A DNA stretch of 64,000 nucleotides. Origin: Chloroflexota bacterium. Lineage in GTDB: Bacteria > Chloroflexota > Dehalococcoidia > Dehalococcoidales > JACQON01. The translations under genes were made by a program, and so were the position numbers. A model generated the notes under the pieces. That model ran no database searches. It saw only the letters and a list, made by a program, of their open reading frames with translations, and had not been told where the DNA came from. Positions 52,781 to 62,280 of this stretch are shown here, piece by piece. The stretch spans positions 32,639-96,638 of the forward strand of contig JACQON010000021.1 in assembly GCA_016202545.1 (NCBI GenBank). Direction: 5' to 3'. The first letter of the stretch is position 1. Each line of letters opens with the position of its first letter.

Positions 52781-53815
52781 TCAGGCGGGGAGGCCTTTCC
52801 TCACCCGCTCCTCCTTTCTGGGGATACTTAGCATCAGCACCTCCAGCACCAGCTGGGGATTAGCGTTTTGTTTAAGCTGCTCCCCGGCTGCCAGGATGCT
52901 TGCCACAACGTCTTTTATCTGAGAAATCCGGTAGTGCCCGGCCATGTCAGTCAACCTGGATTCGAGGTCAAGGTTGGTAATCGCTCCGGCGCAGCCCGCC
53001 TTGACCAGCAACAGGTCACGCCAGTAGCCAAGCCACATCTCCAGCACTTCATGGACTGAGCCTCTGTCCTGGCTGAACCGGGTCGCCAGCCGGGCGGCGT
53101 GGGTGAAGCGCTTCTCATAGTCGGCATCAATGATGTCGAGCAAGCCGCCCATTATCTCGGCGCGCTGGCCGAGCCAGCCGTTTTCGCCAATGGCTGACAC
53201 CGCCTGCCCCAGACAGCCGCGACAAAGCCTGGCCAGGAGCCGGGCCTTTTGCGGCTCGACGCCCCAGCCGCGAACGAGGGCCGCCTCCGCCTCACCGGGC
53301 GCCAGCGGGAGTAGCTCCAGTCGCTGGCAGCGGGAGACTACCGTGGCCGGTAACAGCCTCTCATCGGACGTCAGCAATATGAAGACCACCCTGTCTGCCG
53401 GCTCCTCCAGCGTCTTGAGCAGGCAGTTGGCTGCCTCGATTGATAGCTGCTCAGCACCGTCGATGATGAACACCTTGCACCTACCCTCGAACGGCGGCAG
53501 GCTGGCGGCGTGCTGGAGCTGCCTTACCTGGTCGATGCTGACCTCCGTCCTGGTCCTGGCCGTGTTGTCGTCCTGGGCCAGGCCGATGACCTGGACATCG
53601 GCATGCCTGGCCGAGGCGATTTTCTGGCACGCGTCGCACTGTCCGCAGGGAGGGTTGGCCTGTTCGCAGTTCAGCGCCTGCGCCAGATTCAGGGCGAGGG
53701 TCATCTTGCCCACGTGCGGCAGACCGGCAAAGAGGTAAGCATGGGCCACTGCTCCCTTCTCCAGGCTGCATTGGAGAAAGGAGACCGCCCTACCCTGCCC
53801 AATCACCTGCCACAC
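52781..53815 (-). CDS. holB: DNA polymerase III subunit delta'
   Basis: A clamp-loader subunit, 344 aa. Seen are AHAYLFAGLPHVGKMTLALNLAQ (a changed Walker A, as usual for delta'), the zinc-binding CEQANPPCGQCDACQKI, FIIDGAEQLSIEAANCLLKTLEEPADRVVFILLTSD and SRCQRLELLPL. The start at GTG 53815 (MWQVIGQGRAV) fits the family N-terminus and has GGGGGT upstream; the track's start at 53848 adds 11 residues overlapping lysA. It is probably cotranscribed lysA - holB - yaaT. Confidence 0.9.
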   Translation of the reverse strand: MWQVIGQGRAVSFLQCSLEKGAVAHAYLFAGLPHVGKMTLALNLAQALNCEQANPPCGQCDACQKIASARHADVQVIGLAQDDNTARTRTEVSIDQVRQLQHAASLPPFEGRCKVFIIDGAEQLSIEAANCLLKTLEEPADRVVFILLTSDERLLPATVVSRCQRLELLPLAPGEAEAALVRGWGVEPQKARLLARLCRGCLGQAVSAIGENGWLGQRAEIMGGLLDIIDADYEKRFTHAARLATRFSQDRGSVHEVLEMWLGYWRDLLLVKAGCAGAITNLDLESRLTDMAGHYRISQIKDVVASILAAGEQLKQNANPQLVLEVLMLSIPRKEERVRKGLPA

Positions 53816-53832
53816 TGTGCACCCCCGTTTCG

Positions 53833-55155
53833 CTAGGCTAAGTCGCACCTGACCAGGTCATCGAGGGTTTCCCGGCGCCGGATAAGCTGCGCTCTGCCTT
53901 CCTTGACCAGGACGATGGCCGGCTTAAACGAGGCGTTGTAGTTGCTCGCCATGGGCAGACAATAGGCGCCAGAGCAGGGTATGGCGATGATGTCACCCGG
54001 TGAGACCGGCGGCAGGTCAATGTCCCTGACCAGTATGTCGCCTGACTCGCAGAACTTGCCGGCGATAGTCACCTTGCTGCTTTCCTTTTCGGCGGCCCTG
54101 TTGGCCACCATGGCTTCATACCTGGCGCCGTAAAGGGCAGGGCGGATATTGTCCGCCATGCCTCCATCTACCGAGACATAGCGCCGCACACACGGTATCT
54201 CCTTGACTGCCCCCGCCTCATATAGCGCCACTCCGGCCGGCCCGACTATCGCCCTCCCCGGCTCGATGACCAGCCGTGGCAATTCCAGCTTTAGCTCTCG
54301 GCATCTGGCTGTGACTGCTGACACGATGACCTCGGCGTAGGCGGCCACCGGCGGGGGCGGGGAGTCCACGGCGTACTGGATGGCAAAACCTCCGCCAACG
54401 TTCAGCTCCCGAAGCTCAAAGCGGTGTTTCCGCTTCATCTCGGCGGCAAAGCCGGTTACCAGTTCGATAGCCTTGTGGTACGGCTCGACCTCGAAGATGA
54501 GAGAGCCGAGATGGAAATGCAGGCCGACCAGGCGCAGGTTGGCCGCCGACATTGCCCGGGCCACGGCCTCCTCTCCCAGGGCCAGCGGAAAGCCGAACTT
54601 GCTGTCAACAACGCCGGTGGCGATATACCGGTGGGTATGCGGGTCAATCCCTGGTGTCAGACGCAGCAGCACCTCCGGCTTATAGCCCTTCCCGCCAGCA
54701 ATTTCATCCAGCAGGGCAAGCTCATGGAAGTTATCTACCACCATGCGGCCGATGCGGCACTCCAGGGCCAGCCCGATTTCCGCGGCTGACTTATTATTGC
54801 CGTGGAAATAGACCCTGTCCATGGGGAAGCCCGCCAGCCGGGCGATGCCCAGCTCTCCCGCCGAGACCACGTCCAGCCCCAGCCCCTCCTCCTGGAAGAT
54901 GCGCAGCAGGGCCTTGTTTACGAAGGCCTTGGCCGCATATTGCACTGAAGTTTCGGGATAGCGGCGGCCGAACTCTGTCCTGAACTCGGCGCATCTGCTG
55001 CGCAGGCTGACCTCATCGAAGATATACAGCGGCGTGCCAAACTGGGCCGCCAGCTCCACGGCATCGCAGCCGCCAATCATTATGTGGCCTTGCGTGTTCA
55101 CCTCAGCGGTCTGCGGAAATAGGGATAGCCTGGGAATAGTCTGCCTGGTCGTCAT
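53833..55155 (-). CDS. lysA: diaminopimelate decarboxylase
   Basis: PLP enzyme for the last step of lysine synthesis. The 440 aa has VQYAAKAFVNKALLRIF with the PLP lysine, HGNNKSAAEIGLAL, LVGLHFHLGSLIFEVEPY, LNVGGGFAIQY, EPGRAIVGPAG and the active-site CESGDIL ... PCSGAYCLPMASNYN. It leads a minus-strand group with holB and yaaT. The gap to the TIR gene (55156-55388) holds only a TATAAT box at 55339-55344. Confidence 0.95.
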   Translation of the reverse strand: MTTRQTIPRLSLFPQTAEVNTQGHIMIGGCDAVELAAQFGTPLYIFDEVSLRSRCAEFRTEFGRRYPETSVQYAAKAFVNKALLRIFQEEGLGLDVVSAGELGIARLAGFPMDRVYFHGNNKSAAEIGLALECRIGRMVVDNFHELALLDEIAGGKGYKPEVLLRLTPGIDPHTHRYIATGVVDSKFGFPLALGEEAVARAMSAANLRLVGLHFHLGSLIFEVEPYHKAIELVTGFAAEMKRKHRFELRELNVGGGFAIQYAVDSPPPPVAAYAEVIVSAVTARCRELKLELPRLVIEPGRAIVGPAGVALYEAGAVKEIPCVRRYVSVDGGMADNIRPALYGARYEAMVANRAAEKESSKVTIAGKFCESGDILVRDIDLPPVSPGDIIAIPCSGAYCLPMASNYNASFKPAIVLVKEGRAQLIRRRETLDDLVRCDLA

Positions 55156-55388
55156 CTCCGTCCCTCTTAATGGTAACAGTGCCGCATGGTGAAGTCAATT
55201 TGATACTATTGAAGACTGCTTAGCAGCCTATCCCCTAGCACTCAGAAAACTTAAGATTCTTCTTGAAGCCTCCCGGCTGGCCTCCACCTGCGTCCGTCGA
55301 TTAACGCACCAGGCACTCTGGTGAGTTCAGAAATGTGGTATAATTCAACCAATATACACCACAATCTCTGTTGGGGCAAAGAGGTCAA

Positions 55389-56213
55389 GTGCTCGTCTTT
55401 ATAAGCTACGAAACGACGACTGGGTTAAGCTACGCTAGTAACATTAAAGAGGCGCTTAGGAAGATAAACATATCCGCATTTGTGGCAGATGAGGATATTC
55501 CAAAGGGTGCCGAATGGAAAAAGATCATTGATAAGGCTATAAGCAACTGTAAATACCTTGTCGTCATCATGACTATTCTTGCAATCAAGACATCGGATGA
55601 GGTGAAAAGAGAGATAGAGATAGCAAAAATATTACAAAAGAATATTATCCCCTGCAAGCCTCGCAGAGTTGACAGATTCTTCACCTCCATGTTGCCTTTG
55701 GTAAGTGAATTGCAGCAAGTCGATTTTGATGGTAAAGAAGACCTAGCTGACCAAATAGTGACAGTAATCACAAATCAGGAGCAGGGAAAAACAGTTGTGC
55801 GGTCAGGTACACAAGAAACAAGAATAACGGAGCCCCCAAGTGAGGCATCAGCGAGAATGACGGAATATCATAACCTGTCATCAGCAGTAATTGCCCTGAT
55901 GGTTGATAATAATTTGACGAGGATACCAAACTCGCATAATTTCGCTGGTGGCGTTGCTTACAATGATATGACGGTCTTCCCTGATTCAAATACATCAGTA
56001 GCCAACAAAGCATATACTGGATACACTGGAGTTGGTACTCCAAAAGCTGGATATGTGCTCTATGCTCATGACAAAATAGGCGCAGATACCACCACTTTTG
56101 AGCGTGTCAACTACGTTACTGAGGCGAAGGCAAGGTATTATTACACCTGTGAAGCTGATGGGACAATACGCCAGTTCAGTGATGCAGCCATGACGACTGA
56201 GTACACCGATTAA
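55389..56213 (+). CDS. TIR domain fused to the globular domain of a type IV pilin
   Basis: A 274-aa chimera. Residues 1-~130 look like a TIR domain: LVFISYETTTGLSYASNIKEAL, FVADEDIPKGAEWKKIIDKAI, YLVVIMT and an EVKREIEIA stretch with a candidate catalytic Glu. After a linker of ~25 residues, SEASARMTEYHNLSSAVIAL and IPNSHNFAGGVA closely match the pilin at 63648 from just after its membrane helix (GEAEARRTEFHNISSAVIAM, IPNPVNAAGLVA), about two thirds identical over 31 residues by eye. The prepilin peptide and transmembrane helix are absent, so the product should be cytoplasmic. GTG 55389 fits AGAGGT; the track used TTG 55371. It is AT-rich throughout. Confidence 0.75.
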   Translation: MLVFISYETTTGLSYASNIKEALRKINISAFVADEDIPKGAEWKKIIDKAISNCKYLVVIMTILAIKTSDEVKREIEIAKILQKNIIPCKPRRVDRFFTSMLPLVSELQQVDFDGKEDLADQIVTVITNQEQGKTVVRSGTQETRITEPPSEASARMTEYHNLSSAVIALMVDNNLTRIPNSHNFAGGVAYNDMTVFPDSNTSVANKAYTGYTGVGTPKAGYVLYAHDKIGADTTTFERVNYVTEAKARYYYTCEADGTIRQFSDAAMTTEYTD

Positions 56214-56588
56214 CACAGTGGGGCGAATGAAAGATTTTGCCTAAAGACTTGTTCTACGCCTTCGATTTATCCACAAATCAACTCATTGGGTAAACACCTC
56301 CCAAAAGAAAAACCTCGGGGTCACCGAATAGGACGAGGCGTGACCAAAGTGCCAGTATAGATTCTTATAGCTGCATAAAATGTCATAATTGGCGTAGTGG
56401 CTGGGAGATACCGGATAAGCTTGCCGAATCGTCCCAAAGCATACGGCGATTGCCTGATTGGCTTCGGCTCCCTACAAAGTCTCCTCCCTTTGACAGGTGA
56501 GTCGAAGAGAGGCGAAATTGACACCAGACAGGGATGCCGTTAGAATTGGAATATTGTAGCGCCGAAAACGGCCAGAAGGGGCAGGAGA
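56214..56588. other. 375-base gap with no recognised gene
   Basis: Between the TIR-pilin gene and the M16 peptidase I see no ORF with family features, no tRNA and no clear promoter. A small dyad CCTCGGGGTCA ... GACGAGG lies near 56315. Confidence 0.5.
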
Positions 56589-57851
56589 TTGTACCGAAAG
56601 ACGACTCTGGATAACGGGCTGCGCGTGGTCACCTCGACCATGCCCAACACCCGTGCCGTATGTATCTGTGTCTTTATCGGCGCCGGCTCCCGCTATGAGA
56701 GCGAGACAGAGGCCGGCAGCTCCCATTTCCTGGAACACCTGCTCTTCCGGGGCACATCAAGGCGGCCCACCGCTACGGACATTGCCGAAGCGATAGAGGG
56801 GACGGGTGGCATCATTAACGGCGGCACTGACAAGGAACTGACGGTCTACTGGTGCAAGGTGGCCCGGCCCCATTTCCCCCTGGCCCTGGATGTGCTTACC
56901 GACCTGCTGCTTCACCCCAGGCTTGACCCCCTGGACATGGAGAAGGAGCGGCAGGTCATCATTGAAGAAATACATATGAGCGTGGACTCGCCAGCGCAGC
57001 GGGTTGACATGCTGATTGATGAGCTGCTGTGGCCCAATCACCCCCTGGGGCGTGATGTCGCCGGCACCAAGGAGTCGGTGGCGGCCATCACCAGAGACTC
57101 GATACTCGGCTACCAGGCGAGCCACTATCTCCCCGGCAGCACCGTGGTCGCCATTGCTGGAGATGTTCAGCACGAGGAGATGGTGAATGCCGTCAGCCAC
57201 GCTCTCGGCGAGTGGGCCAGCTCAAGTCCTCGCCCGGCATACTCGGCTTACCGGGAGCAGGCCGCCGTGCCTCTGCGCATCGAGACCAGGGATACCGAGC
57301 AGGCCCATCTCTGCCTGGGGCTGCCCGGCCTGTCGCTGTTTCACCCGCGGCGGTTCACCCTGGACCTGACCAATGCTATCCTGAGCGAGGGCATGAGCAG
57401 CCGTCTGTTCACCGAAATCCGTGATAAGCTGGGGCTGGCCTATAGCGTTCACGGCTACATCGACCACTTCCTTGATTCCGGCTCCGTGGTGGTCTATGCC
57501 GGGGTGGAACCACAAAAGCTGAAGATAGCCATCAGAGCCATACTGGAACAGCTCTCCCGGCTTAAGGAGCCAGTCCCTGAAGCCGAGCTATCCAAAGCCA
57601 AGGAGATGACCAAGGGGCGACTGATATTACGAATGGAGGACAGCCACAACGTGTCCGCCTGGCTCGGTGGGCAGGATGTCCTCACCAGCCGCATTCTGAC
57701 CGTGGACCAGGTCATCTCGATTGTTGACGCCATCACCGCGGAGGAGATACAAGAACTGGCCCGGGAGCTGCTGGCGGATAGCCAGTTGCGCCTGGCGGTG
57801 GTCGGCCCGGTCAGAGATGATGAGCCGCTGGGAGAGCTTCTCAAGCTATAA
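56589..57851 (+). CDS. M16-family zinc peptidase
   Basis: A 420-aa single-chain member of the processing-peptidase family (PqqL/YmxG type). The inverted zinc motif is SHFLEHLLFRGT (HxxEH), with the downstream Glu ligand in EIHMSVDSPAQRVDML. The second, inactive half has GLPGLSLFHPRRFTLDLTNAILSEGMSSRLFTEIRDKLGLAYSV, the RxxxGLAY-type signature. The start is TTG 56589 behind GGCAGGAG. In Firmicutes such genes lie near polynucleotide phosphorylase and dut; here groESL converges. The substrate is unknown. Confidence 0.9.
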   Translation: MYRKTTLDNGLRVVTSTMPNTRAVCICVFIGAGSRYESETEAGSSHFLEHLLFRGTSRRPTATDIAEAIEGTGGIINGGTDKELTVYWCKVARPHFPLALDVLTDLLLHPRLDPLDMEKERQVIIEEIHMSVDSPAQRVDMLIDELLWPNHPLGRDVAGTKESVAAITRDSILGYQASHYLPGSTVVAIAGDVQHEEMVNAVSHALGEWASSSPRPAYSAYREQAAVPLRIETRDTEQAHLCLGLPGLSLFHPRRFTLDLTNAILSEGMSSRLFTEIRDKLGLAYSVHGYIDHFLDSGSVVVYAGVEPQKLKIAIRAILEQLSRLKEPVPEAELSKAKEMTKGRLILRMEDSHNVSAWLGGQDVLTSRILTVDQVISIVDAITAEEIQELARELLADSQLRLAVVGPVRDDEPLGELLKL

Positions 57852-57882
57852 AAAGAGCCGCAGCCGGAAGGCTGCGGCTCTT
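57848..57882 (-). terminator. terminator of groESL
   Basis: AAGAGCCGCAGCC - GGAA - GGCTGCGGCTCTT forms a perfect 13-bp stem. On the minus strand it is followed by T5, so it ends the groEL transcript; on the plus strand the T-run is missing, but it may still slow the M16 transcript. Confidence 0.85.
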
Positions 57883-57901
57883 GGCTAGACCACGGGACGG
57901 T

Positions 57902-59542
<1,641 letters not shown>

Positions 59543-59548
59543 TTAATA

Positions 59549-59845
59549 TTATTTGGCTTTCTTAGCCAGTATATCGCTCTCGCGCAGGATAATCAGTTCC
59601 TCGTCTTCAACCTTGATTTCCATGCCGCCATACTTGGCGTAGATGACGATGTCACCCACTTTGACGTCCAGGGGTATCCTTTTGCCATCCTCGGACAGCC
59701 TGCCCGGACCAACTGCCAGGACTTCACCCTCCTGGGGTTTCTCCTTGACGGTATCAGGCAGTACGATTCCGCCCCTGGTCACCTCCTCTTTCTGAATCGG
59801 CTTGACCACCAGACGGTCGGCTAGCGGCTGAAGTTTGACCACCAT
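59549..59845 (-). CDS. groES: 10-kDa co-chaperonin GroES
   Basis: The GroEL lid, 98 aa from the chosen start. It begins MVVKLQPLADRLVVKPIQKEEVTRGGIVLPDTVKEKPQ and ends KVEDEELIILRESDILA, canonical. The ATG at 59845 lies 6 nt behind GGAAGGAGG; the track's TTG 59863 would read through that ribosome site. CIRCE lies directly upstream. Confidence 0.97.
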   Translation of the reverse strand: MVVKLQPLADRLVVKPIQKEEVTRGGIVLPDTVKEKPQEGEVLAVGPGRLSEDGKRIPLDVKVGDIVIYAKYGGMEIKVEDEELIILRESDILAKKAK

Positions 59846-59867
59846 GGCAACCTCCTTCCTCAATTTA

Positions 59868-59894
59868 TTAGCAGTCCCAGGGCGAGACTGCTAA
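59868..59894 (-). promoter_or_regulatory. CIRCE element (HrcA operator), variant
   Basis: TTAGCAGTC - 9 nt - GACTGCTAA, a perfect inverted repeat. The consensus is TTAGCACTC/GAGTGCTAA, so both arms changed one base in concert. It lies 23 nt before the groES start. Upstream (minus strand) TTGCTA - 18 bp - TATTAT may be the promoter. Confidence 0.85.
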
Positions 59895-60057
59895 TACTCT
59901 ATAATAGCGTATGCGGCGTGCGCCTAGCAACTGGTAGTAGCGGTATCTGAGGTTAATAGTGGCGATATACAGGCAATGCCGTCGCTCTTGTTCGCTTTTT
60001 AACCTGCTAATCTCTTTATTTCTCTGCGGGATATGGGCAGCGCTACCGCATCCGATT

Positions 60058-60086
60058 TTGACAGTGAGCGCCGAATGGTGTACTAT
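60058..60086 (+). promoter_or_regulatory. promoter in front of the small HTH gene
   Basis: TTGACA - 17 bp - TACTAT. The expected start site (~60093) coincides with the GTG of the HTH gene, so the mRNA may be leaderless. TACTATGCTAGCGTG here resembles the dyad ACACTTTAGCGTGT at 60343. Confidence 0.5.
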
Positions 60087-60092
60087 GCTAGC

Positions 60093-60338
60093 GTGGGCAA
60101 GGGAAAGCAAGCTCGCCGGTACCAGTGGGATGGCCGGGGCATCAAGGCGCTGCGGCGACACATGGGGCTGACGCAGGACCAGCTCGCCGGCAGGCTGGGC
60201 ACGCGCCAGCAGACCATAAGCGAATGGGAGACCGGGATGTACAGGCCGCGCGGCACCTCGGCCACCCTCCTCTCCATCGTCGCCGAGCAGGCCGGATTTC
60301 AATATGAAGCCGCGCCTCAGAAACCGGGCAAGCCTTGA
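60093..60338 (+). CDS. small XRE-type HTH regulator
   Basis: An 81-aa DNA-binding protein: a short basic N-terminus (GKGKQARRYQWDG), then IKALRRHMGLTQDQLAGRLGTRQQTISEWETG, a clear helix-turn-helix, and RGTSATLLSIVAEQAGF. There are no other domains. GTG 60093 is preferred because it matches the likely transcript start; ATG 60075 and the track's 60033 are alternatives. Its stop overlaps the -35 box of a strong promoter with a palindrome, a good candidate operator for this regulator. Confidence 0.7.
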   Translation: MGKGKQARRYQWDGRGIKALRRHMGLTQDQLAGRLGTRQQTISEWETGMYRPRGTSATLLSIVAEQAGFQYEAAPQKPGKP

Positions 60339-60363
60339 CATCATACACTTTAGCGTGTATAAT
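60335..60363 (+). promoter_or_regulatory. consensus promoter with palindromic operator
   Basis: TTGACA - 17 bp - TATAAT, a perfect match in both boxes. The spacer and -10 hold ATACAC-tttagc-GTGTAT (60343-60360), a 6-bp dyad where a repressor would block the promoter. The HTH gene ends at the -35 box. Confidence 0.8.
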
Positions 60364-60465
60364 AAAGGCGAAAACGAACCCCGTCAAATGCGAATGGCAG
60401 AGATTGTTGACGAACGCTGGTCAAGCGGGAGCTTGAGACGCCATCGGGATAGGCAGACAGGATAG
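60364..60465 (+). ncRNA. short transcript (candidate sRNA or 25-codon leader peptide)
   Basis: The region between the consensus promoter and the terminator, ~130 nt transcribed. It contains TCAAGC-GGGA-GCTTGA, a small stem-loop. It also holds an ATG-initiated reading frame at 60388-60465 of 25 codons (MRMAEIVDERW ... RQTG) without an obvious ribosome site. Whether RNA or peptide is the product cannot be told. Confidence 0.4.
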
Positions 60466-60466
60466 C

Positions 60467-60497
60467 GGGGGGCTTCTGCGGGAAAGCCCCTTTAATT
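60467..60497 (+). terminator. terminator of the short transcript
   Basis: GGGGCTT - CTGCGGGA - AAGCCCC followed by TTTAATT, 7-bp stem. It starts two bases after the stop codon of the 25-codon frame. Confidence 0.6.
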
Positions 60498-60549
60498 AGG
60501 CACAGTGATACACGTTAGCGGATGATACCGGCGAGAGTCTTAGATGGCA

Positions 60550-60691
60550 GCCTATCCCCTTCAGGGTGAACCCTTCAGAGCGAGCCTTCTCGTTCCGATT
60601 AGTCGTCTTCAGACCGAGGTCAGAGTGAACAGGACGAGCCCTTCAGGGTGAACCCCTGACCCCCTTCCTTTAATAAGGGAAAGAGGTCAGG
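60550..60691. repeat. modular TTCAG / CTCGTTCCGATTA repeat block
   Basis: It contains CCTTCAGGGTGAACC, CTTCAGAGCGAGCC, a 41-nt unit starting CTCGTTCCGATTAGTCGTC and ending CAGAGTGAA (60589-60629), and CCTGACC ... GGTCAGG, a hairpin. The 41-nt unit reappears inside tsaD with a 10-nt internal duplication. The 60498-60717 gap has no gene. Confidence 0.65.
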
Positions 60692-60717
60692 TTGACAATC
60701 CAAGCTGGAGGTTGATA

Positions 60718-62100
60718 TTGTCTGAGAACCTGACCGAGCGCCATGTCGTCGCCATATGGCGGCGGCTGTCGCTGAGCGGCGCCGAGCTGACCTCGGAAGA
60801 AGGTGAGCCGCTGCGGATAATCTACCCGGGGAAGCCCGGTGACGAGCCGGGGGCGGATTTCCAGAATGCGGTTATCAGCACCAGCCGTGGCCTGGTCAAG
60901 GGGGACATAGAAGTCCATGTCAGGTCCAGCCACTGGCGCGCTCACCGCCATCACCGCGACCCGGCCTACGACCGGGTAATCCTGCATGTGGTAATGGAGC
61001 ATGATGCCGGGGCAGCGGCCACCGCTGCCAGCGGCAGGTCTATCCCCACCATTGCCCTGCACAGGTACATTGGGCCGGGACGGCTCTCACAGCCGGCCAG
61101 CGCCGGCCTCCCCTGCCTGAAGGCTGCCCGGCGCCTGACCGCGGAGGATGTGGGCCGCTGTCTTGATAGCGCCGGGGAGGAGCGGTGGCTGGCCAAGGCC
61201 GTCGCCTTTGGCGATGACCTGGGGCGGACCGGGCCGGGGCAGTGCCTCTACCAGGGGGTAATGAAGGCCCTGGGCTACTCCAGGAACGAGCATGCCTTCC
61301 TGGAGCTGGCCCGCAGGGCGCCGCTCCGTCTTCTGGAGTCCGTGGCCGCGCCCTCAGATGAGGACTGCCTGGCCCGGCAGCAGGCACTGCTCCTGGGAGC
61401 CGCCGGGCTGCTCCCGTCACAGCGCTGCGGCCAGCGCCACCAGCCGGGCGATGAGTGGGCGGACGAACTGGAGGGGCTGTGGGCTGAGTCCCGGCTGCCC
61501 GGAGCGATGCCTCCCGGCTCGTGGCACCTGTTCAGGGTCAGGCCGGCCAACTTTCCCGTCCGCCGCATCGCCGCCGTGAGCCACCTGTTGCTCCGCTACC
61601 GGGAGCGGGGCATATTTGACGGCCTGATGGCGGCGGTAGTGGGGACGGCCGCCGGCGAAGGCCCGCGCCGCCTGGAGGAGAGTTTGCTGGTCGTCACCGG
61701 GGGCTACTGGGCCAGCCACTTCGATTTCGGCCTTCAGGCCGAGACTTCAGGCCGAGGCCCGGGCGGCCATCTGAAGTGCGGCGCCCTCATCGGCCAGGGG
61801 CGGGCCGCCGAGATGGTGGTCAATATCGTCCTGCCCTTCGCCCTCGCCTGGGGAAAGCTGGCCCGGCCGGAGCTGGCGGAAACAGCCCTCGCCCTCTACC
61901 GCCGCTATCCCAGGCTGGCAGCGAACTCGGTGGAAAGGCATATGAACGACCAGCTCGGCACGGGCGATGTGGTCAACTCGGCGCGGCGGCAGCAAGGGCT
62001 GCTCCATATTTATTATACCCGCTGCATCCAGGGCCGGTGCCAGGGCTGTCCGCTGGAGGAACGCCGGTGTCCTGCCAGGCCAATAGGTGAAGCTTTATAA
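60718..62100 (+). CDS. DUF2851 family protein
   Basis: A 460-aa protein of the DUF2851 family, function unknown, common in Bacteroidetes and Chloroflexi. Signatures are the N-terminal PGADFQNAVI, GDIEVHVRSSHWRAHRHHRDPAYDRVILHVV, and the C-terminal CIQGRCQGCPLEERRC with a cysteine cluster. The fold is PD-(D/E)XK-like in the N-terminal third (E and H residues around GDIEVH). TTG 60718 is chosen for its 6-nt spacing from GGAGG. A 34-nt dispersed repeat is translated inside it ([13 protein letters not shown]) at about residues 337-350. Confidence 0.8.
   Translation: MSENLTERHVVAIWRRLSLSGAELTSEEGEPLRIIYPGKPGDEPGADFQNAVISTSRGLVKGDIEVHVRSSHWRAHRHHRDPAYDRVILHVVMEHDAGAAATAASGRSIPTIALHRYIGPGRLSQPASAGLPCLKAARRLTAEDVGRCLDSAGEERWLAKAVAFGDDLGRTGPGQCLYQGVMKALGYSRNEHAFLELARRAPLRLLESVAAPSDEDCLARQQALLLGAAGLLPSQRCGQRHQPGDEWADELEGLWAESRLPGAMPPGSWHLFRVRPANFPVRRIAAVSHLLLRYRERGIFDGLMAAVVGTAAGEGPRRLEESLLVVTGGYWASHFDFGLQAETSGRGPGGHLKCGALIGQGRAAEMVVNIVLPFALAWGKLARPELAETALALYRRYPRLAANSVERHMNDQLGTGDVVNSARRQQGLLHIYYTRCIQGRCQGCPLEERRCPARPIGEAL
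61728..61761. repeat. 34-nt repeat inside the DUF2851 coding sequence
   Basis: CGGCCTTCAGGCCGAGACTT ... CCCG, identical over all 34 bases to 62747-62780 (opposite strand) within tsaD. Two tandem CTTCAGGCCGAG modules. Read here as [11 protein letters not shown]. Confidence 0.85.
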
Positions 62101-62138
62101 GAAACGGACGTTTCGCCTGGGTGTACCAGCGTGATTTA

Positions 62139-62220
62139 GGCGAATGCCCATCCCCCTAACCCCCTTATCTAACCCCCTTCTCCTGTCCAGGAGAATGGGA
62201 TACCAGGGGATGAGGTCGTC
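62139..62220. repeat. third copy of the CCCATCCCC...GGGGATGAGGTCGTC repeat
   Basis: GGCGAATGCCCATCCCC, C-rich interior with CTCCTGTCCAGGAG hairpin, then GGGGATGAGGTCGTC. Confidence 0.65.
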
Positions 62221-62280
62221 AAGCAAGGGGTAGTTTTGTGCTGAAGCGCTCATTGGCACAGTGAGTAGCCGGATAAAGTA

